Shown: positions 43,593 to 52,611, numbered from the stretch's first letter. The stretch is 64,000 nt of DNA from Thalassobius sp050633445 (GCA_050633445.1 JBOEGN010000002.1:1-64000), one strand, 5' to 3'. Numbers and translations: made by a program. Notes: a model not told the origin generated them from the sequence alone.

Positions 43593-44584
43593 TGCTTGGC
43601 CTCCTTCTTGGGGCTCAACCGGGCCTGGATGGTGTCGATCAGCTGACCGGCCAACCCGTTGGGGGCCGTGATAATCGCATGCAGCAGACCCGCGCCGAAG
43701 ATGACAAAGCTTAGATCCGCGTCCACGCCCCAGTTGTTCAGCAGGGCAGGCAGGATGCGAAACAGCGTGGCCGCGATCAGGGCACCCAGCCAGTACCGAG
43801 CACCGCCAACGATCGCCAAGGCAAAGACCATGACGCTTTCGCTGGCTTTGAAGGTCGCGTCGTCCAGCAAGCCCAGAGACCCGGCCAAAAGCCCGCCCGC
43901 GACACCGGCAAGCAGACCCGCAATGCCGAACGCCCAGGTTTTATACAGGGTGACATTGACGCCTGCGGACATGGCGGCGGCCTCGGACCGGCGGATCAGC
44001 GCCCAGGCCCGTCCCGGAGCCAGACGGCGATGCGCCTCGATGAACAGAAATCCCAGCAGGACGACCACAACGGTATAGCGGAAATAGGCCTCGGGGGATT
44101 GAGCCAGCCACGGGCGGCGGAACGCATCGGCCGAGCCGGTTTTCACGCCCCAGAACCCCTCGCCGCCATTGGGGAACTGATAGGTGGCAAACAGGATCTC
44201 CAGCCCTCCGGCGGCCATGAGGGTGACCAGCGCCAGGTACAGCCCGCGCATTCGCAGGGCGGGCAGGGCCAGCAGCCATCCAAAGCCCATGGTGACCAGA
44301 CCGGACAGGATTAGGTTCACCTCGAAGGGCAGGTCATAGGCGTGGTTCAGGCGCAGCATGACCCAGCCGCCGACCCCCATCAGGCCGACTTGTGTCAGGC
44401 TGACCATGCCAAGGCGCGCATACATGAAGGCAACGCCGCCAATGGCCAGCATGAAACAGCCGGTCGAGATGAACACGCTGAGCCACAGGTTTCCGGCCAC
44501 AAGGGGCAGAATGACGATGGCGAAGGCAGCGAAGATCAGGCCGCTCCAGCCCGACGGGGTGATTTGGAACAAACGCTTATCCAT
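43589..44584 (-). CDS. livM: Branched-chain-type ABC transporter permease LivM
   Basis: 331 residues with about nine to ten hydrophobic segments and the cytoplasmic coupling region RAWALIRRSEAAAMSAGVNV with GVAGGLLAGSLG nearby, characteristic of LivM. It pairs with LivH to form the membrane channel. The gene begins 1 bp after the livH stop. Confidence 0.9.
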   Translation of the reverse strand: MDKRLFQITPSGWSGLIFAAFAIVILPLVAGNLWLSVFISTGCFMLAIGGVAFMYARLGMVSLTQVGLMGVGGWVMLRLNHAYDLPFEVNLILSGLVTMGFGWLLALPALRMRGLYLALVTLMAAGGLEILFATYQFPNGGEGFWGVKTGSADAFRRPWLAQSPEAYFRYTVVVVLLGFLFIEAHRRLAPGRAWALIRRSEAAAMSAGVNVTLYKTWAFGIAGLLAGVAGGLLAGSLGLLDDATFKASESVMVFALAIVGGARYWLGALIAATLFRILPALLNNWGVDADLSFVIFGAGLLHAIITAPNGLAGQLIDTIQARLSPKKEAKQ

Positions 44585-44585
44585 G

Positions 44586-45542
44586 TCAGTCCCTCCCGCC
44601 GAATGTCAGGCGCGATCCGCGCTGCGACCACAGCAGCACCAGCGCCGCGATGACAAACGGTGCGATGGGCCGCACACCTTTCAGGGTCGAGGACAGCGTC
44701 AGCATATTCTCGATCACGCCCATCGACAGGCCTCCGATCAGGACCAGCGCCAGATTGTCCAACCGTCCGCAAATCGCAGCGGCGATGGAGGGGATGACCA
44801 TGAAGGTGATCACCGTGGGTTCCAACCGGATCAGGTCGGCAAACATTAACCCGGAAAACCCCGCAAGCACGCCCGAGATGCCCCATGCGATGGTCTCGAC
44901 CTTCAGGATCGGGATGCCGATTAGCGCCGACAGGTCCCGGTCATTGGCCAGGCTGCGCATTTGCAGGCCCACCTTGGTGCGGCTGAGAAACAGATAGATG
45001 CCGATCACGATCAGGATGGACGCGGCAAAGACGATCAGGCGGGTCGCGGTCACACGCAGGCCCAGGAAGCGGATGCCGATCTTGTCGGTCGGCAAGGAAA
45101 TCGAGCGTGGATCGTCGACCCACAGAAAGCTGACAAGGCCAAGGATGATCAGGGCAAAGCCCAGCGTTGCGACGGCCTTGACCACCGGTTCGCGCCAGGC
45201 CAGATGCGGCGCGATCATGCGGCCGTAAAACAGGGTGATGGCCAGCGCCATCAGGATGCATCCGCTCCAGGCGACGGGGCCCCAGACGCCCCATTCGACC
45301 AGCTGCCAGGCGGTCATGGCGCCCGCCGCGCCCGCAGCCCCGCCCGAGAAATTCAGAACGCCCGTGGCCCGGAACAGCACGACCATGCCGATCCCGCCCA
45401 GCGCATAAAGCGAGCCGGTTGCAAGGCCCGAAGCCAGAAACAAGCCCTGTATTTTCATGGGTTTACCCCAGCCGAGCCATGTCAGAATGACGGCCATCAG
45501 CACCAGGTAAAGCCCCCAGTTGAGGAGAGTGGTTTTATTCAT
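44586..45542 (-). CDS. livH: Branched-chain-type ABC transporter permease LivH
   Basis: 318 residues with about eight to nine membrane segments. GLATGSLYALGGIGMVVLF near residues 40-58 is the LivH entry signature, and LQMRSLANDRDLSALIGIP is the coupling helix. I start it at the ATG at 45542; an upstream in-frame ATG (45572) is in the intergenic region. It lies 69 bp after the binding-protein gene. Confidence 0.88.
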   Translation of the reverse strand: MNKTTLLNWGLYLVLMAVILTWLGWGKPMKIQGLFLASGLATGSLYALGGIGMVVLFRATGVLNFSGGAAGAAGAMTAWQLVEWGVWGPVAWSGCILMALAITLFYGRMIAPHLAWREPVVKAVATLGFALIILGLVSFLWVDDPRSISLPTDKIGIRFLGLRVTATRLIVFAASILIVIGIYLFLSRTKVGLQMRSLANDRDLSALIGIPILKVETIAWGISGVLAGFSGLMFADLIRLEPTVITFMVIPSIAAAICGRLDNLALVLIGGLSMGVIENMLTLSSTLKGVRPIAPFVIAALVLLWSQRGSRLTFGGRD

Positions 45543-45611
45543 TGGGTCCCGCCCGAAAGTTGGGTGCAGCAAGGCGCTTGGCCCTGCTGCACCTGATAGG
45601 CTTAGCTAGGC

Positions 45612-46865
45612 TCAGCGCAGGCCAAGCTCTTTTTCCAGGGCGATGTGAGGCTCGAAATAAGCGCTGTCATATTCATAGCAGTCGCGCACTATTTCATAGC
45701 CTCCCTTGACGACCTTCACCATATAACCCGCGTGGTTGGGCATGTGGTAATCGGCGTCACCCACGTAGTAGGGGCCGCACATCAGGTCAGATTCCAGACC
45801 CTTGATGGCGCGGATCGCGTCGCCGACTTTGGCGCGGTCACCCACGTCTGCGGGGTCCATTGCCAGCATGGTCTCGGTAAAGAACTTAGCCGAAAGATAG
45901 CCCGCCTGCGCAAAGGTATCGCGCGGGTCTTCGTCGCGGGCATAGCCATCCATCACCTGAATCCAGTTCTGCGCGTCCGGGCCGTTTACCTGGAACGGGG
46001 CCAGCTCGGCATTCACATAGACATGGCCGTGCCAGTAGTCACTCAGCTGATCGGGGATCGACAGATCATACAGCGGAGTCGGCGCGATCCAGTTGAACGC
46101 ATCGCGCAGATCCTGTTCCTCGGCGGCTTTCAGGATCGCCAGGGCCAGACCGGCGGGCTGGTTGATCAGGATGGTGTCTGCCCCCGAGGAAATCGCCTCG
46201 AGCAGGGCCGAGTTCACGTCTGGCGCACCGGGGTTCAGCAGGGCCATGCTGCCGTCGCCGCCATTGTCCTTCATATAGTTGATCGAGGCTTCGCAGGACC
46301 AGATGCCGTTGTTGGGGATGTTCAGCCCGATGCAGGCGATATTGGTCGCGCCCAGCTCTTCGCGGGCATATTGCACTGCGCCCAGGTTCGAGGGCAGGGG
46401 GCCTTGGTTGGTGGACACGATATTGGCGGTCTCGAAACACTCGGAAATCGCACAGCCCGAGGCCATGACCATGATATCCGCGTCCACATAGGTGCCGGCA
46501 TTCACGGCCATCTCGATGAATGAGCCGTTGCCGACCAGCGCCACCGATTTGGTGTCATTCACCAGTTTCGCCGCCGCCTGAGCCGCCAGCTCGGGGTTCC
46601 ACTGATCGTTTTCCACACGGTAATCCACGGGGCGGCCATGGATGCCACCATTGGCGTTCACACATTTGAAATACGCCGCCGCCGCGTCGGTCGCAGCCGA
46701 GAAATCGCCGGGTGCGGCGTTGCCATGGATGCCGCCGACGATGATCGGATCACCGCTGGCTGCTTGGCCGGTATTCGCGCCGCACATCGGTGCCGCCATG
46801 GCCGGGGCGGCAAAGCCCATGCCCATCACGCTGGCCAGTGCCAGAAGTTTGCGTTTGTTTGTCAT
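45612..46865 (-). CDS. ABC transporter periplasmic binding protein (LivK/amide-binding type)
   Basis: 417 residues with a signal peptide (LLALASVMGMGFAAPAMA) and a type I periplasmic-binding fold of the Leu/Ile/Val family (GGIHGNAAPGDFSAATDAAAAYF at the start). It is longer than LivK (about 370), closer to binding proteins for amides, aromatics or other organic ligands. As first gene of the transporter operon in a catabolic region, it probably sets the ligand: the compound handled by the downstream P450-dikinase genes is a candidate. Confidence 0.85.
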   Translation of the reverse strand: MTNKRKLLALASVMGMGFAAPAMAAPMCGANTGQAASGDPIIVGGIHGNAAPGDFSAATDAAAAYFKCVNANGGIHGRPVDYRVENDQWNPELAAQAAAKLVNDTKSVALVGNGSFIEMAVNAGTYVDADIMVMASGCAISECFETANIVSTNQGPLPSNLGAVQYAREELGATNIACIGLNIPNNGIWSCEASINYMKDNGGDGSMALLNPGAPDVNSALLEAISSGADTILINQPAGLALAILKAAEEQDLRDAFNWIAPTPLYDLSIPDQLSDYWHGHVYVNAELAPFQVNGPDAQNWIQVMDGYARDEDPRDTFAQAGYLSAKFFTETMLAMDPADVGDRAKVGDAIRAIKGLESDLMCGPYYVGDADYHMPNHAGYMVKVVKGGYEIVRDCYEYDSAYFEPHIALEKELGLR

Positions 46866-46932
46866 AATTTCCTCCCTGGAAAGTCAAAGTCGAAGCAGTC
46901 GGGCCCTTTTGGGCCTCTGGTTGGGTGTCGGA

Positions 46933-48546
46933 TCAGGCCGCGTTGCGCCTGTCCCTGATGATCATGTCTGCGGCTTTTTCGGCGATCATGATGGCCGGAG
47001 CGTTGGTGTTTCCGCTGACAATTTTCGGCATGATCGAGGCATCAACGACCCGTAGCCCACGCAGGCCGTGCACACGCAGGCTTGGGTCCGTCACGGCCAT
47101 CCTGCCGGCGCCCATCGCGCAGGTGCCCACCGGGTGGTACACGGTGCGCGCATGGGTGCGAATGAAGGCTTTGATCTGGTCATCCGTCTGGGCGTCGTCG
47201 CCGGGGATGATCTCGGACAGGCGATGCTTGGCAAAGGGGGGCTGGCGCAGGATGTCGCGCGCCATGCGCACGGCCTTGGTCATCCGTTCCGTGTCGGCCT
47301 GGTTCGAGAGCAGGCCCAGATCAATATCGGGCGCGCCGTCGGGGGTGCTGCGGGTCACGCTGCCAGTGCTTTCCGGGCGCAAAAGGCAGGTATGCAAGGA
47401 CACGCCGTGCCCGTATTCGAACATCCGCCCGCGATGGCTTTTGCGACCGGGGATAAAATGCAGCTGGATATCGGGGCGGGGTTCAGCCGCTGATGTGCGC
47501 AAGAACCCTCCGGCCTCGACCATATTCGAGCTGAGCATCCCCCGACGCGCCCCAAGCCAGCGCAACCCTTCCAGCGCCAGCTTGGGTGCGGCTTGCAATG
47601 ACAGACCATAGGCGGTGGCGCTTTGGGATTTGCAGATGACCATCACGTCCACGTGGTCTTGCAGGTTCTGACCCACGCCCGGCAGGTGATGGAGCACCTC
47701 GGTTCCACCATTTTGCAACGAGGGGCCGTCACCAATGCCCGAGCGTAGCAGAATATCAGGCGAGCCGATGGCACCGGCGGACAGAATGACCTCGGCCTTG
47801 GCCTGAATGAACTGATGCCCACCCGGTGAGGTCAGATGCACGCCTGTCGCCCGACCGTCCTGAACCTCGACCCGTTGCACCTGCGCGCTGGTGATGACGT
47901 GCAAATTGGCGCGCGCACGCACGGGCGCTAAAAAGGCAGCCCCCGTGGAATGGCGCTGACCGTCGTTCTGCGTGACTTGATAGATGCCGACGCCTTCGGG
48001 GTCAGAGACATTGAAATCGGCGCAAGTGCGATGTTGCAGCTGCGTGGTGGCGTCGATGAAAACCTGATCCATCGGATTGGCGTCGCGCAGGTTCTGCACT
48101 GACAGCTCGCCGTCGCGACCATGGAAGTCGTCAGACGTGCCGGGATCGGAATTGGCCTCGGATTTCTTGAAATAGGGCAGGACGGACGCGTAATCCCAGC
48201 CGGTGCAGCCGGCGTTGGCCCAATCGTCATAATCCTGGCGGTGTCCACGGATATAGATCATGCCGTTGATCGCCGAGGAGCCGCCCAAAACCTTGCCGCG
48301 CGGGACCGACACAGCGCGCCCATTCAGGCCCTTTTGCGGGGTCGAGTTGAACAGCCAGTTGTGCCGCCGATCCTTGGACAGCCAGATCAACCCTAACGGG
48401 ATCTTGATAAAGGGGCTGCGGTCTTCGGGCCCGGCTTCGATCAAACAGACCGAAATGGCGGGGTCCGCGCTGAGCCGGTTCGCCAGCACCGAGCCTGACG
48501 ACCCCGCGCCGACGATCACATAGTCAAAAGCCGTCACGTCAGGCAT
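46933..48546 (-). CDS. GMC-family FAD-dependent alcohol oxidoreductase
   Basis: 537 residues. N-terminal FAD motif VIVGAGSSGSVLANRLS, the GMC signature PRGKVLGGSSAINGMIYIRG, and C-terminal RTVYHPVGTCAMG with the catalytic His. Family members (choline, alcohol and PEG dehydrogenases) oxidise alcohols to aldehydes. It is preceded by a promoter carrying the same direct-repeat element as the P450 operon and by a 23-codon leader frame whose stop overlaps its start; its own ribosome-binding site is weak. This places it in the same regulon as the P450 genes. Confidence 0.9.
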   Translation of the reverse strand: MPDVTAFDYVIVGAGSSGSVLANRLSADPAISVCLIEAGPEDRSPFIKIPLGLIWLSKDRRHNWLFNSTPQKGLNGRAVSVPRGKVLGGSSAINGMIYIRGHRQDYDDWANAGCTGWDYASVLPYFKKSEANSDPGTSDDFHGRDGELSVQNLRDANPMDQVFIDATTQLQHRTCADFNVSDPEGVGIYQVTQNDGQRHSTGAAFLAPVRARANLHVITSAQVQRVEVQDGRATGVHLTSPGGHQFIQAKAEVILSAGAIGSPDILLRSGIGDGPSLQNGGTEVLHHLPGVGQNLQDHVDVMVICKSQSATAYGLSLQAAPKLALEGLRWLGARRGMLSSNMVEAGGFLRTSAAEPRPDIQLHFIPGRKSHRGRMFEYGHGVSLHTCLLRPESTGSVTRSTPDGAPDIDLGLLSNQADTERMTKAVRMARDILRQPPFAKHRLSEIIPGDDAQTDDQIKAFIRTHARTVYHPVGTCAMGAGRMAVTDPSLRVHGLRGLRVVDASIMPKIVSGNTNAPAIMIAEKAADMIIRDRRNAA

Positions 48547-48610
48547 GTTTTCCGGCCCGCAAAGACACCTTACCCACCCGACTGAATCGGCTTTCCCGTA
48601 GGTCGTTCAT
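48539..48610 (-). CDS. Possible 23-residue leader peptide before the GMC gene
   Basis: ATG at 48610 with a very strong GGGAGGA site 9 nt upstream, 23 codons (starts MNDLRESRFS), stop at 48539-48541 inside the GMC gene's second and third codons. No similarity is recognised. The good ribosome-binding site, compared with the weak one of the GMC gene, suggests coupling of GMC translation to this frame. Confidence 0.4.
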   Translation of the reverse strand: MNDLRESRFSRVGKVSLRAGKHA

Positions 48611-48662
48611 GTATTTCTTCCTCCCAGTGGTCAGGCGCTATTTCAGCCACAACCTACGAATC

Positions 48663-48694
48663 ACGTTATTGCTCTTGCTTTGGTTTTTCTTTGG
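48663..48694 (-). promoter_or_regulatory. Candidate SARP box and -10 for the GMC gene
   Basis: On the minus strand CCAAAG-AAAAA-CCAAAG (48694-48678): two direct hexamers with an 11-bp period, then 9 nt, then TAACGT as a possible -10. The 18 bp from 48677 to 48694 are identical (inverted) to 50224-50241. SARP regulators typically bind direct repeats spaced 11 bp next to the -10. Confidence 0.65.
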
Positions 48695-48740
48695 CGTTTT
48701 GCTGTGCAGGCTCGAAAAATCAGTCATGCAAGGCCCAAAG

Positions 48741-50207
48741 ATGGAACAAATCTCCGCTCCCCAAAAGGCGCAAAAAACCGCGAAAGTCGTTGTTAATGCA
48801 GCCGTTTTCGCAGAAGCCAGGGATGCCGACTTTGTGCTTCGGGCGCTGAAAAACGTGCAGGGGCACGAACGGATGCTGATTATCTCCGAGGACCCGGCAT
48901 TTCTGCGGTCCGGGCGGGCGATCATGCGTCTTAGCGCGTCCGAGGTCGGCTTGGATCGTGAACAGATCGTCGCCGCAGACGTGGTTCAGGCCATCCAGCG
49001 TTGGCTGAGCACGGATCAGGACATGGGGTGTTTCGTGGTCGATATGAGCTGGGTGTCCAAACAAATGCAGGGGGCTTTGCGGGTTGAGGCCTGGGGCGAG
49101 ATCTCTAGTCAGATCTTTCAGAAACACGGCACGCCGGTGATTTCGATCTATAATCGTGAATTAATTGTCGAGGATTTGCTCCAGGCGTCATTCCGGGCGC
49201 ATCAGCAGATCGTTGTGCCTTCGGGGCTGTATGAGAACCCTTTTTGGGTGCCTGCGGAATTGGCGAACCAACCCGCGGGTGAGCAGATGTCCTTTGTGCT
49301 GGGGCGGATCGTGCCGGACTATGCGGGGACCAATTTTTTTGAACGGGATTTGCGCTTTGCGGCGCATGGTGCGGACCCGGATTGGCTGGTGCATCCGGCA
49401 AATCCTCTGGTGGCCAGCGAACGGACCGAGCGGTGGCAGATCTATTGCCTGGGGCAGCTGCGGGTCTATCGCAATGGCACGGATCGAATTGATTGGAACA
49501 TCAAGGGCGGCGCGCCCAAAAAGACCCGAACATTGTTCGCCTACCTGCTGACCCACGGGGAACGCGGCGCGCATGTGGATCGCATCGCCGAGCTGTTATG
49601 GGCCGAAAACGGCACGGAAAAAAGCAAACGCGCGCGGCTGCATCACACCGTGGCCATGTTGCGCAAAACCTTGGGGCGTAAGGACAGCGTGGTCCGCACC
49701 GGCGATTTTTATCGACTGAACCCACCCGAAGGCAGCTGGGTCGACATCACCAGTTTCGAGCAGCTGTGTCGGCGCGGCGTGTCCCTGCTGAAACGCGGAC
49801 AAAGCGACGAGGCGCAGCTGATCTATTCGACCGCCGAGAAGCTGTATACCGGGGATTTGTTCGAAGACATCCCCTTGGACTATATCGACAACGAGCAAGA
49901 GGATTGGTGCATGGCGCGACGCATTTGGCTGCGCGAAGTGGCCCTGAAACTGCAACGCGACTTCTCGGCTCTATTGCGTGAACAGGGGCGGTTGCGCGCT
50001 GCGTTAGAGCATTGTCAGAAGGGTTTGGCCCTGGATCCCAGCAGCGAGGATGTGAATGTGGAAACGCTGAAGGTTTTCCACGCGCAGGGCCGTTCGGATG
50101 CGCTGGCGCGGCAGTATCGTCAGTATAAGAAAGCAATGACCGCCATGGGTTCGACCCCCGAAGGGTCAGAGGTGCAGCAGACTTTCCGTGCGTTAACAGC
50201 ACGTTAA
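48741..50207 (+). CDS. MEDS-SARP type transcriptional activator
   Basis: 488 residues from the ATG at 48741 (AAGG, 7-nt spacing). The frame is open to 48609, but that part overlaps the repeat element and promoter. N-terminal about 25-175 resembles the MEDS sensory domain of DcmR-type regulators: GHERMLIISEDPAFLRSG, FVVDMSW, TPVISIYNRELIVEDLLQA, and IVVPSGLYENPFWVPAEL. Then an OmpR-like winged helix (YCLGQLRVYRNG ... LLWAENGTEKSKRARLHHTV) and a C-terminal BTAD domain of TPR-like helices. No receiver domain. MEDS has been proposed to sense hydrocarbon-derived ligands. It stands between the GMC gene and the P450 operon, each with its presumed binding site. Confidence 0.8.
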   Translation: MEQISAPQKAQKTAKVVVNAAVFAEARDADFVLRALKNVQGHERMLIISEDPAFLRSGRAIMRLSASEVGLDREQIVAADVVQAIQRWLSTDQDMGCFVVDMSWVSKQMQGALRVEAWGEISSQIFQKHGTPVISIYNRELIVEDLLQASFRAHQQIVVPSGLYENPFWVPAELANQPAGEQMSFVLGRIVPDYAGTNFFERDLRFAAHGADPDWLVHPANPLVASERTERWQIYCLGQLRVYRNGTDRIDWNIKGGAPKKTRTLFAYLLTHGERGAHVDRIAELLWAENGTEKSKRARLHHTVAMLRKTLGRKDSVVRTGDFYRLNPPEGSWVDITSFEQLCRRGVSLLKRGQSDEAQLIYSTAEKLYTGDLFEDIPLDYIDNEQEDWCMARRIWLREVALKLQRDFSALLREQGRLRAALEHCQKGLALDPSSEDVNVETLKVFHAQGRSDALARQYRQYKKAMTAMGSTPEGSEVQQTFRALTAR

Positions 50208-50223
50208 AAGAATTTCAAGAAAA

Positions 50224-50255
50224 CCAAAGAAAAACCAAAGCGGCAGAACTAGGGT
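50224..50255 (+). promoter_or_regulatory. Candidate SARP box and -10 for the P450 operon
   Basis: CCAAAG-AAAAA-CCAAAG at 50224-50240, 11-bp period, then 9 nt, then TAGGGT (50250-50255) as a possible -10, 41 bp before the P450 ATG. Element and spacing equal those of the copy in front of the GMC gene. Confidence 0.65.
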
Positions 50256-50296
50256 GATTCTCAGTCGGCCGTAACTGGCCATTGGGAGGAAATCTT

Positions 50297-51547
50297 ATGA
50301 ACGCCATTGATGACATCCGCGGGTCGGATGCATACGATCCGTTTGACCTGAACGTACCGCAACCCCAGTGGGAGGAATTCCGCAAGGAGAAGCCCATCTT
50401 CTTCCATGAACCCTCGGGATACTGGGTGGTTTCGCTTTATGAAGACATCAAGGAAATCTTTGACGACTGGAAAACTTTCAGCTCGGAAAACGCGCAAAAA
50501 CCGATGCGTCCGATGTCCGAAGAGGGGCGCAAAATCCTGAAAGAGGGCGGATTTACCGCCTATTCGGGTCTGACAGCTCGGGTGCCCCCGGATCACACAC
50601 GCATCCGCAAAATCGCCCAAAGCTGCTTTGGCCCGCGTCGTTTCAAATCCATTGCGCCGCAGATCGAACAGATCGTCGCGCGCCATTTGGACCTGCTGGA
50701 GGACGCCGGCAAAGCCGGTGAGCCCGTGAATTTTTGGGAAATCGTGGCCTTTCCGGTGCCCGCCCATGTGCTGTTCACGCTGATGGGCATCCCCGAAGAA
50801 GACGTGCCCAAGATCAAACAATACGGCATGAGCCGGGGCAAGATGACCTGGTCGGATTTGACGGACGAGGAGATGATCCCCGTCGCTCATGACATGGTCG
50901 CCTATTGGAAATACATTCACGACCTGCTGGACATGCGCCGTGAAAACCCCGGTGATGACTTCCCCTCGGATCTGTTGCGTTTGCAGGCCGAGGGCGCGGA
51001 TATCACCAACGAGGAAATCGCGGGCGTCCTGTATTCCACGCTGTTTGCCGGACACGAGACGACCTCGACCTTCATGGGCAACTATGTGATGGCGATGATG
51101 GATCACCCCGAGGCATGGCAGGCGATCCAGGACGATCCCTCAAAGATCCCCAACGCGGTCGAAGAAATGCTGCGCTACACCCCGTCGGTTGTGGGCTGGC
51201 GCCGCAAGGCCCGTCACGCCAAGACCATTGGCGGTGTGGACCTGCCCGAAGGCGCGGAAATCCTGATGCTGACAGGGTCTGCCAACCGGGACGAGGCGCA
51301 ATATCCGCAGGGTGAAACCCTGGATATCGAGCGTAAAAACGCCCGCACCCACCTGTCGTTCGGATATGGGATCCACTATTGCCTGGGGTTCCAGCTGGCC
51401 AAGATGGAGGCGCAAGAGCTGCTGAAACAGCTGGCTGAACGCTTCCCGACCCTGCGTCTGGCCCCGGATTTTCAGGTTGAGTATCACCGCAATATCACCT
51501 TCCGGGTTCCAAGCTCGGTCATGGTTGAATGGGATGGCATGGCATGA
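50297..51547 (+). CDS. Cytochrome P450
   Basis: 416 residues, soluble bacterial type. I-helix AGHETTS, ExxR in VEEMLRYTP, and the haem loop LSFGYGIHYCLGFQLAKME with the Cys ligand. Class I bacterial P450s hydroxylate or demethylate small organic molecules using electrons from a [2Fe-2S] ferredoxin; one is encoded at the end of this operon. The ATG at 50297 has GGGAGGAAA. Its stop overlaps the next gene's start (ATGA). The substrate is unknown; the neighbouring dikinase suggests that it creates or exposes a hydroxyl group. Confidence 0.95.
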   Translation: MNAIDDIRGSDAYDPFDLNVPQPQWEEFRKEKPIFFHEPSGYWVVSLYEDIKEIFDDWKTFSSENAQKPMRPMSEEGRKILKEGGFTAYSGLTARVPPDHTRIRKIAQSCFGPRRFKSIAPQIEQIVARHLDLLEDAGKAGEPVNFWEIVAFPVPAHVLFTLMGIPEEDVPKIKQYGMSRGKMTWSDLTDEEMIPVAHDMVAYWKYIHDLLDMRRENPGDDFPSDLLRLQAEGADITNEEIAGVLYSTLFAGHETTSTFMGNYVMAMMDHPEAWQAIQDDPSKIPNAVEEMLRYTPSVVGWRRKARHAKTIGGVDLPEGAEILMLTGSANRDEAQYPQGETLDIERKNARTHLSFGYGIHYCLGFQLAKMEAQELLKQLAERFPTLRLAPDFQVEYHRNITFRVPSSVMVEWDGMA

Positions 51548-52611
51548 CCCAGACCGGACTTTATACGCTCGATTTTTCGGAAATTGGCAGCGCGGACCAC
51601 GCGCGGGTAGGGGGGAAATGTTCCTCGCTGGGTGAAATGACCCAAGCCGGTGTGGCCGTGCCCCCTGGTTTCGCCGTCACCACCGATGCCTATGCTGCGA
51701 TGCTGGATTCGCATGGGTTGCGCGCCGAGATTGAGCGCCATCTTGAGGGCGTCGATCCTGATGATCTTAACCAGGTCGACCGCGCGGCGCAGGCCATTCG
51801 CATCCGTATCCGCTCGCATCATTTGCCAACCGAGGTCGAGACCGCAATTCGCGATGCCTATGCCGCGATGGGGGACGATATTCCTGTCGCTGTGCGCTCG
51901 TCCGCGACGGCCGAGGATCTGCCCGACGCCAGCTTTGCCGGTCAGCAGGATACCTATCTTTGGGTGCGCGGTGCTGATGATGTGGTCGCCCATGTGCGCG
52001 ATTGCTGGGCGTCTTTGTACACCACCCGCGCCGTGGCCTATCGCGAGAAAAACGACATCCCCCATATCGACGTTCTGATGAGCGTCGGCGTGCAGAAGAT
52101 GGTGAACGCCAAAACCGCGGGCGTTGCGATGACGCTGGATCCGGGCACTGGGGATCGCACTCGCATCGTGATTGATGCCAGCTGGGGCCTGGGCGAGATG
52201 GTCGTCTCGGGCGTGGTGACGCCGGACAACTATGTGGTCGAAAAGGTGCTGGAGGAAATCCTGGATCGCACCATTTCCGACAAACACGTGGAAATGGTCG
52301 GTGACGCCACATTGGGCGAAGCGGTCGAACGCCCCGTGGATGACGCGCGCCGCAAGATCACCTGCCTGACCGACGCCGAGGTCATGGCCGTGGCGCGTCT
52401 GGCCAAGCGATTGGAAAAGCAGAACAAATGCCCTCAGGACGTGGAGTGGGCGATTGATGCTGACCTGCCCGAAGGCGAAAACCTGCTGGCGCTGCAAAGC
52501 CGCCCCGAAACCATCTGGTCGCAAAAGAAACCTGCCGCCAAGCAGGCCACCTATATGACCGGAATGATGGGCATCGTGAATACGCTGACCAACCCCATCG
52601 GTTCAAAATAA
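51544..52611 (+). CDS. Dikinase small subunit: PEP-synthase-like ATP-binding protein
   Basis: 355 residues corresponding only to the N-terminal ATP-grasp-like domain of PEP synthase/PPDK: KCSSLGEMTQAGVAVPPGF, PVAVRSSATAEDLPDASFAG, GVAMTLDPGTGDR, and the closing LLALQSRPETIW. It lacks the phosphohistidine and PEP/pyruvate domains; the phosphohistidine domain is supplied by the next gene. The same division (about 40 kDa plus 70 kDa) is known from phenylphosphate synthase of anaerobic phenol degraders. It starts within the P450 stop (ATGA). Expected role: ATP to the beta-phosphoryl-His on the partner. Confidence 0.85.
   Translation: MTQTGLYTLDFSEIGSADHARVGGKCSSLGEMTQAGVAVPPGFAVTTDAYAAMLDSHGLRAEIERHLEGVDPDDLNQVDRAAQAIRIRIRSHHLPTEVETAIRDAYAAMGDDIPVAVRSSATAEDLPDASFAGQQDTYLWVRGADDVVAHVRDCWASLYTTRAVAYREKNDIPHIDVLMSVGVQKMVNAKTAGVAMTLDPGTGDRTRIVIDASWGLGEMVVSGVVTPDNYVVEKVLEEILDRTISDKHVEMVGDATLGEAVERPVDDARRKITCLTDAEVMAVARLAKRLEKQNKCPQDVEWAIDADLPEGENLLALQSRPETIWSQKKPAAKQATYMTGMMGIVNTLTNPIGSK

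Noticed and set aside
48609..48740. N-terminal extension of the MEDS-SARP regulator with a transmembrane-like stretch
   Set aside because: The frame is open, but the DNA here holds the direct-repeat element and a minus-strand promoter, and no good ribosome-binding site precedes 48609. The hydrophobic stretch comes from translating the T-rich repeat.
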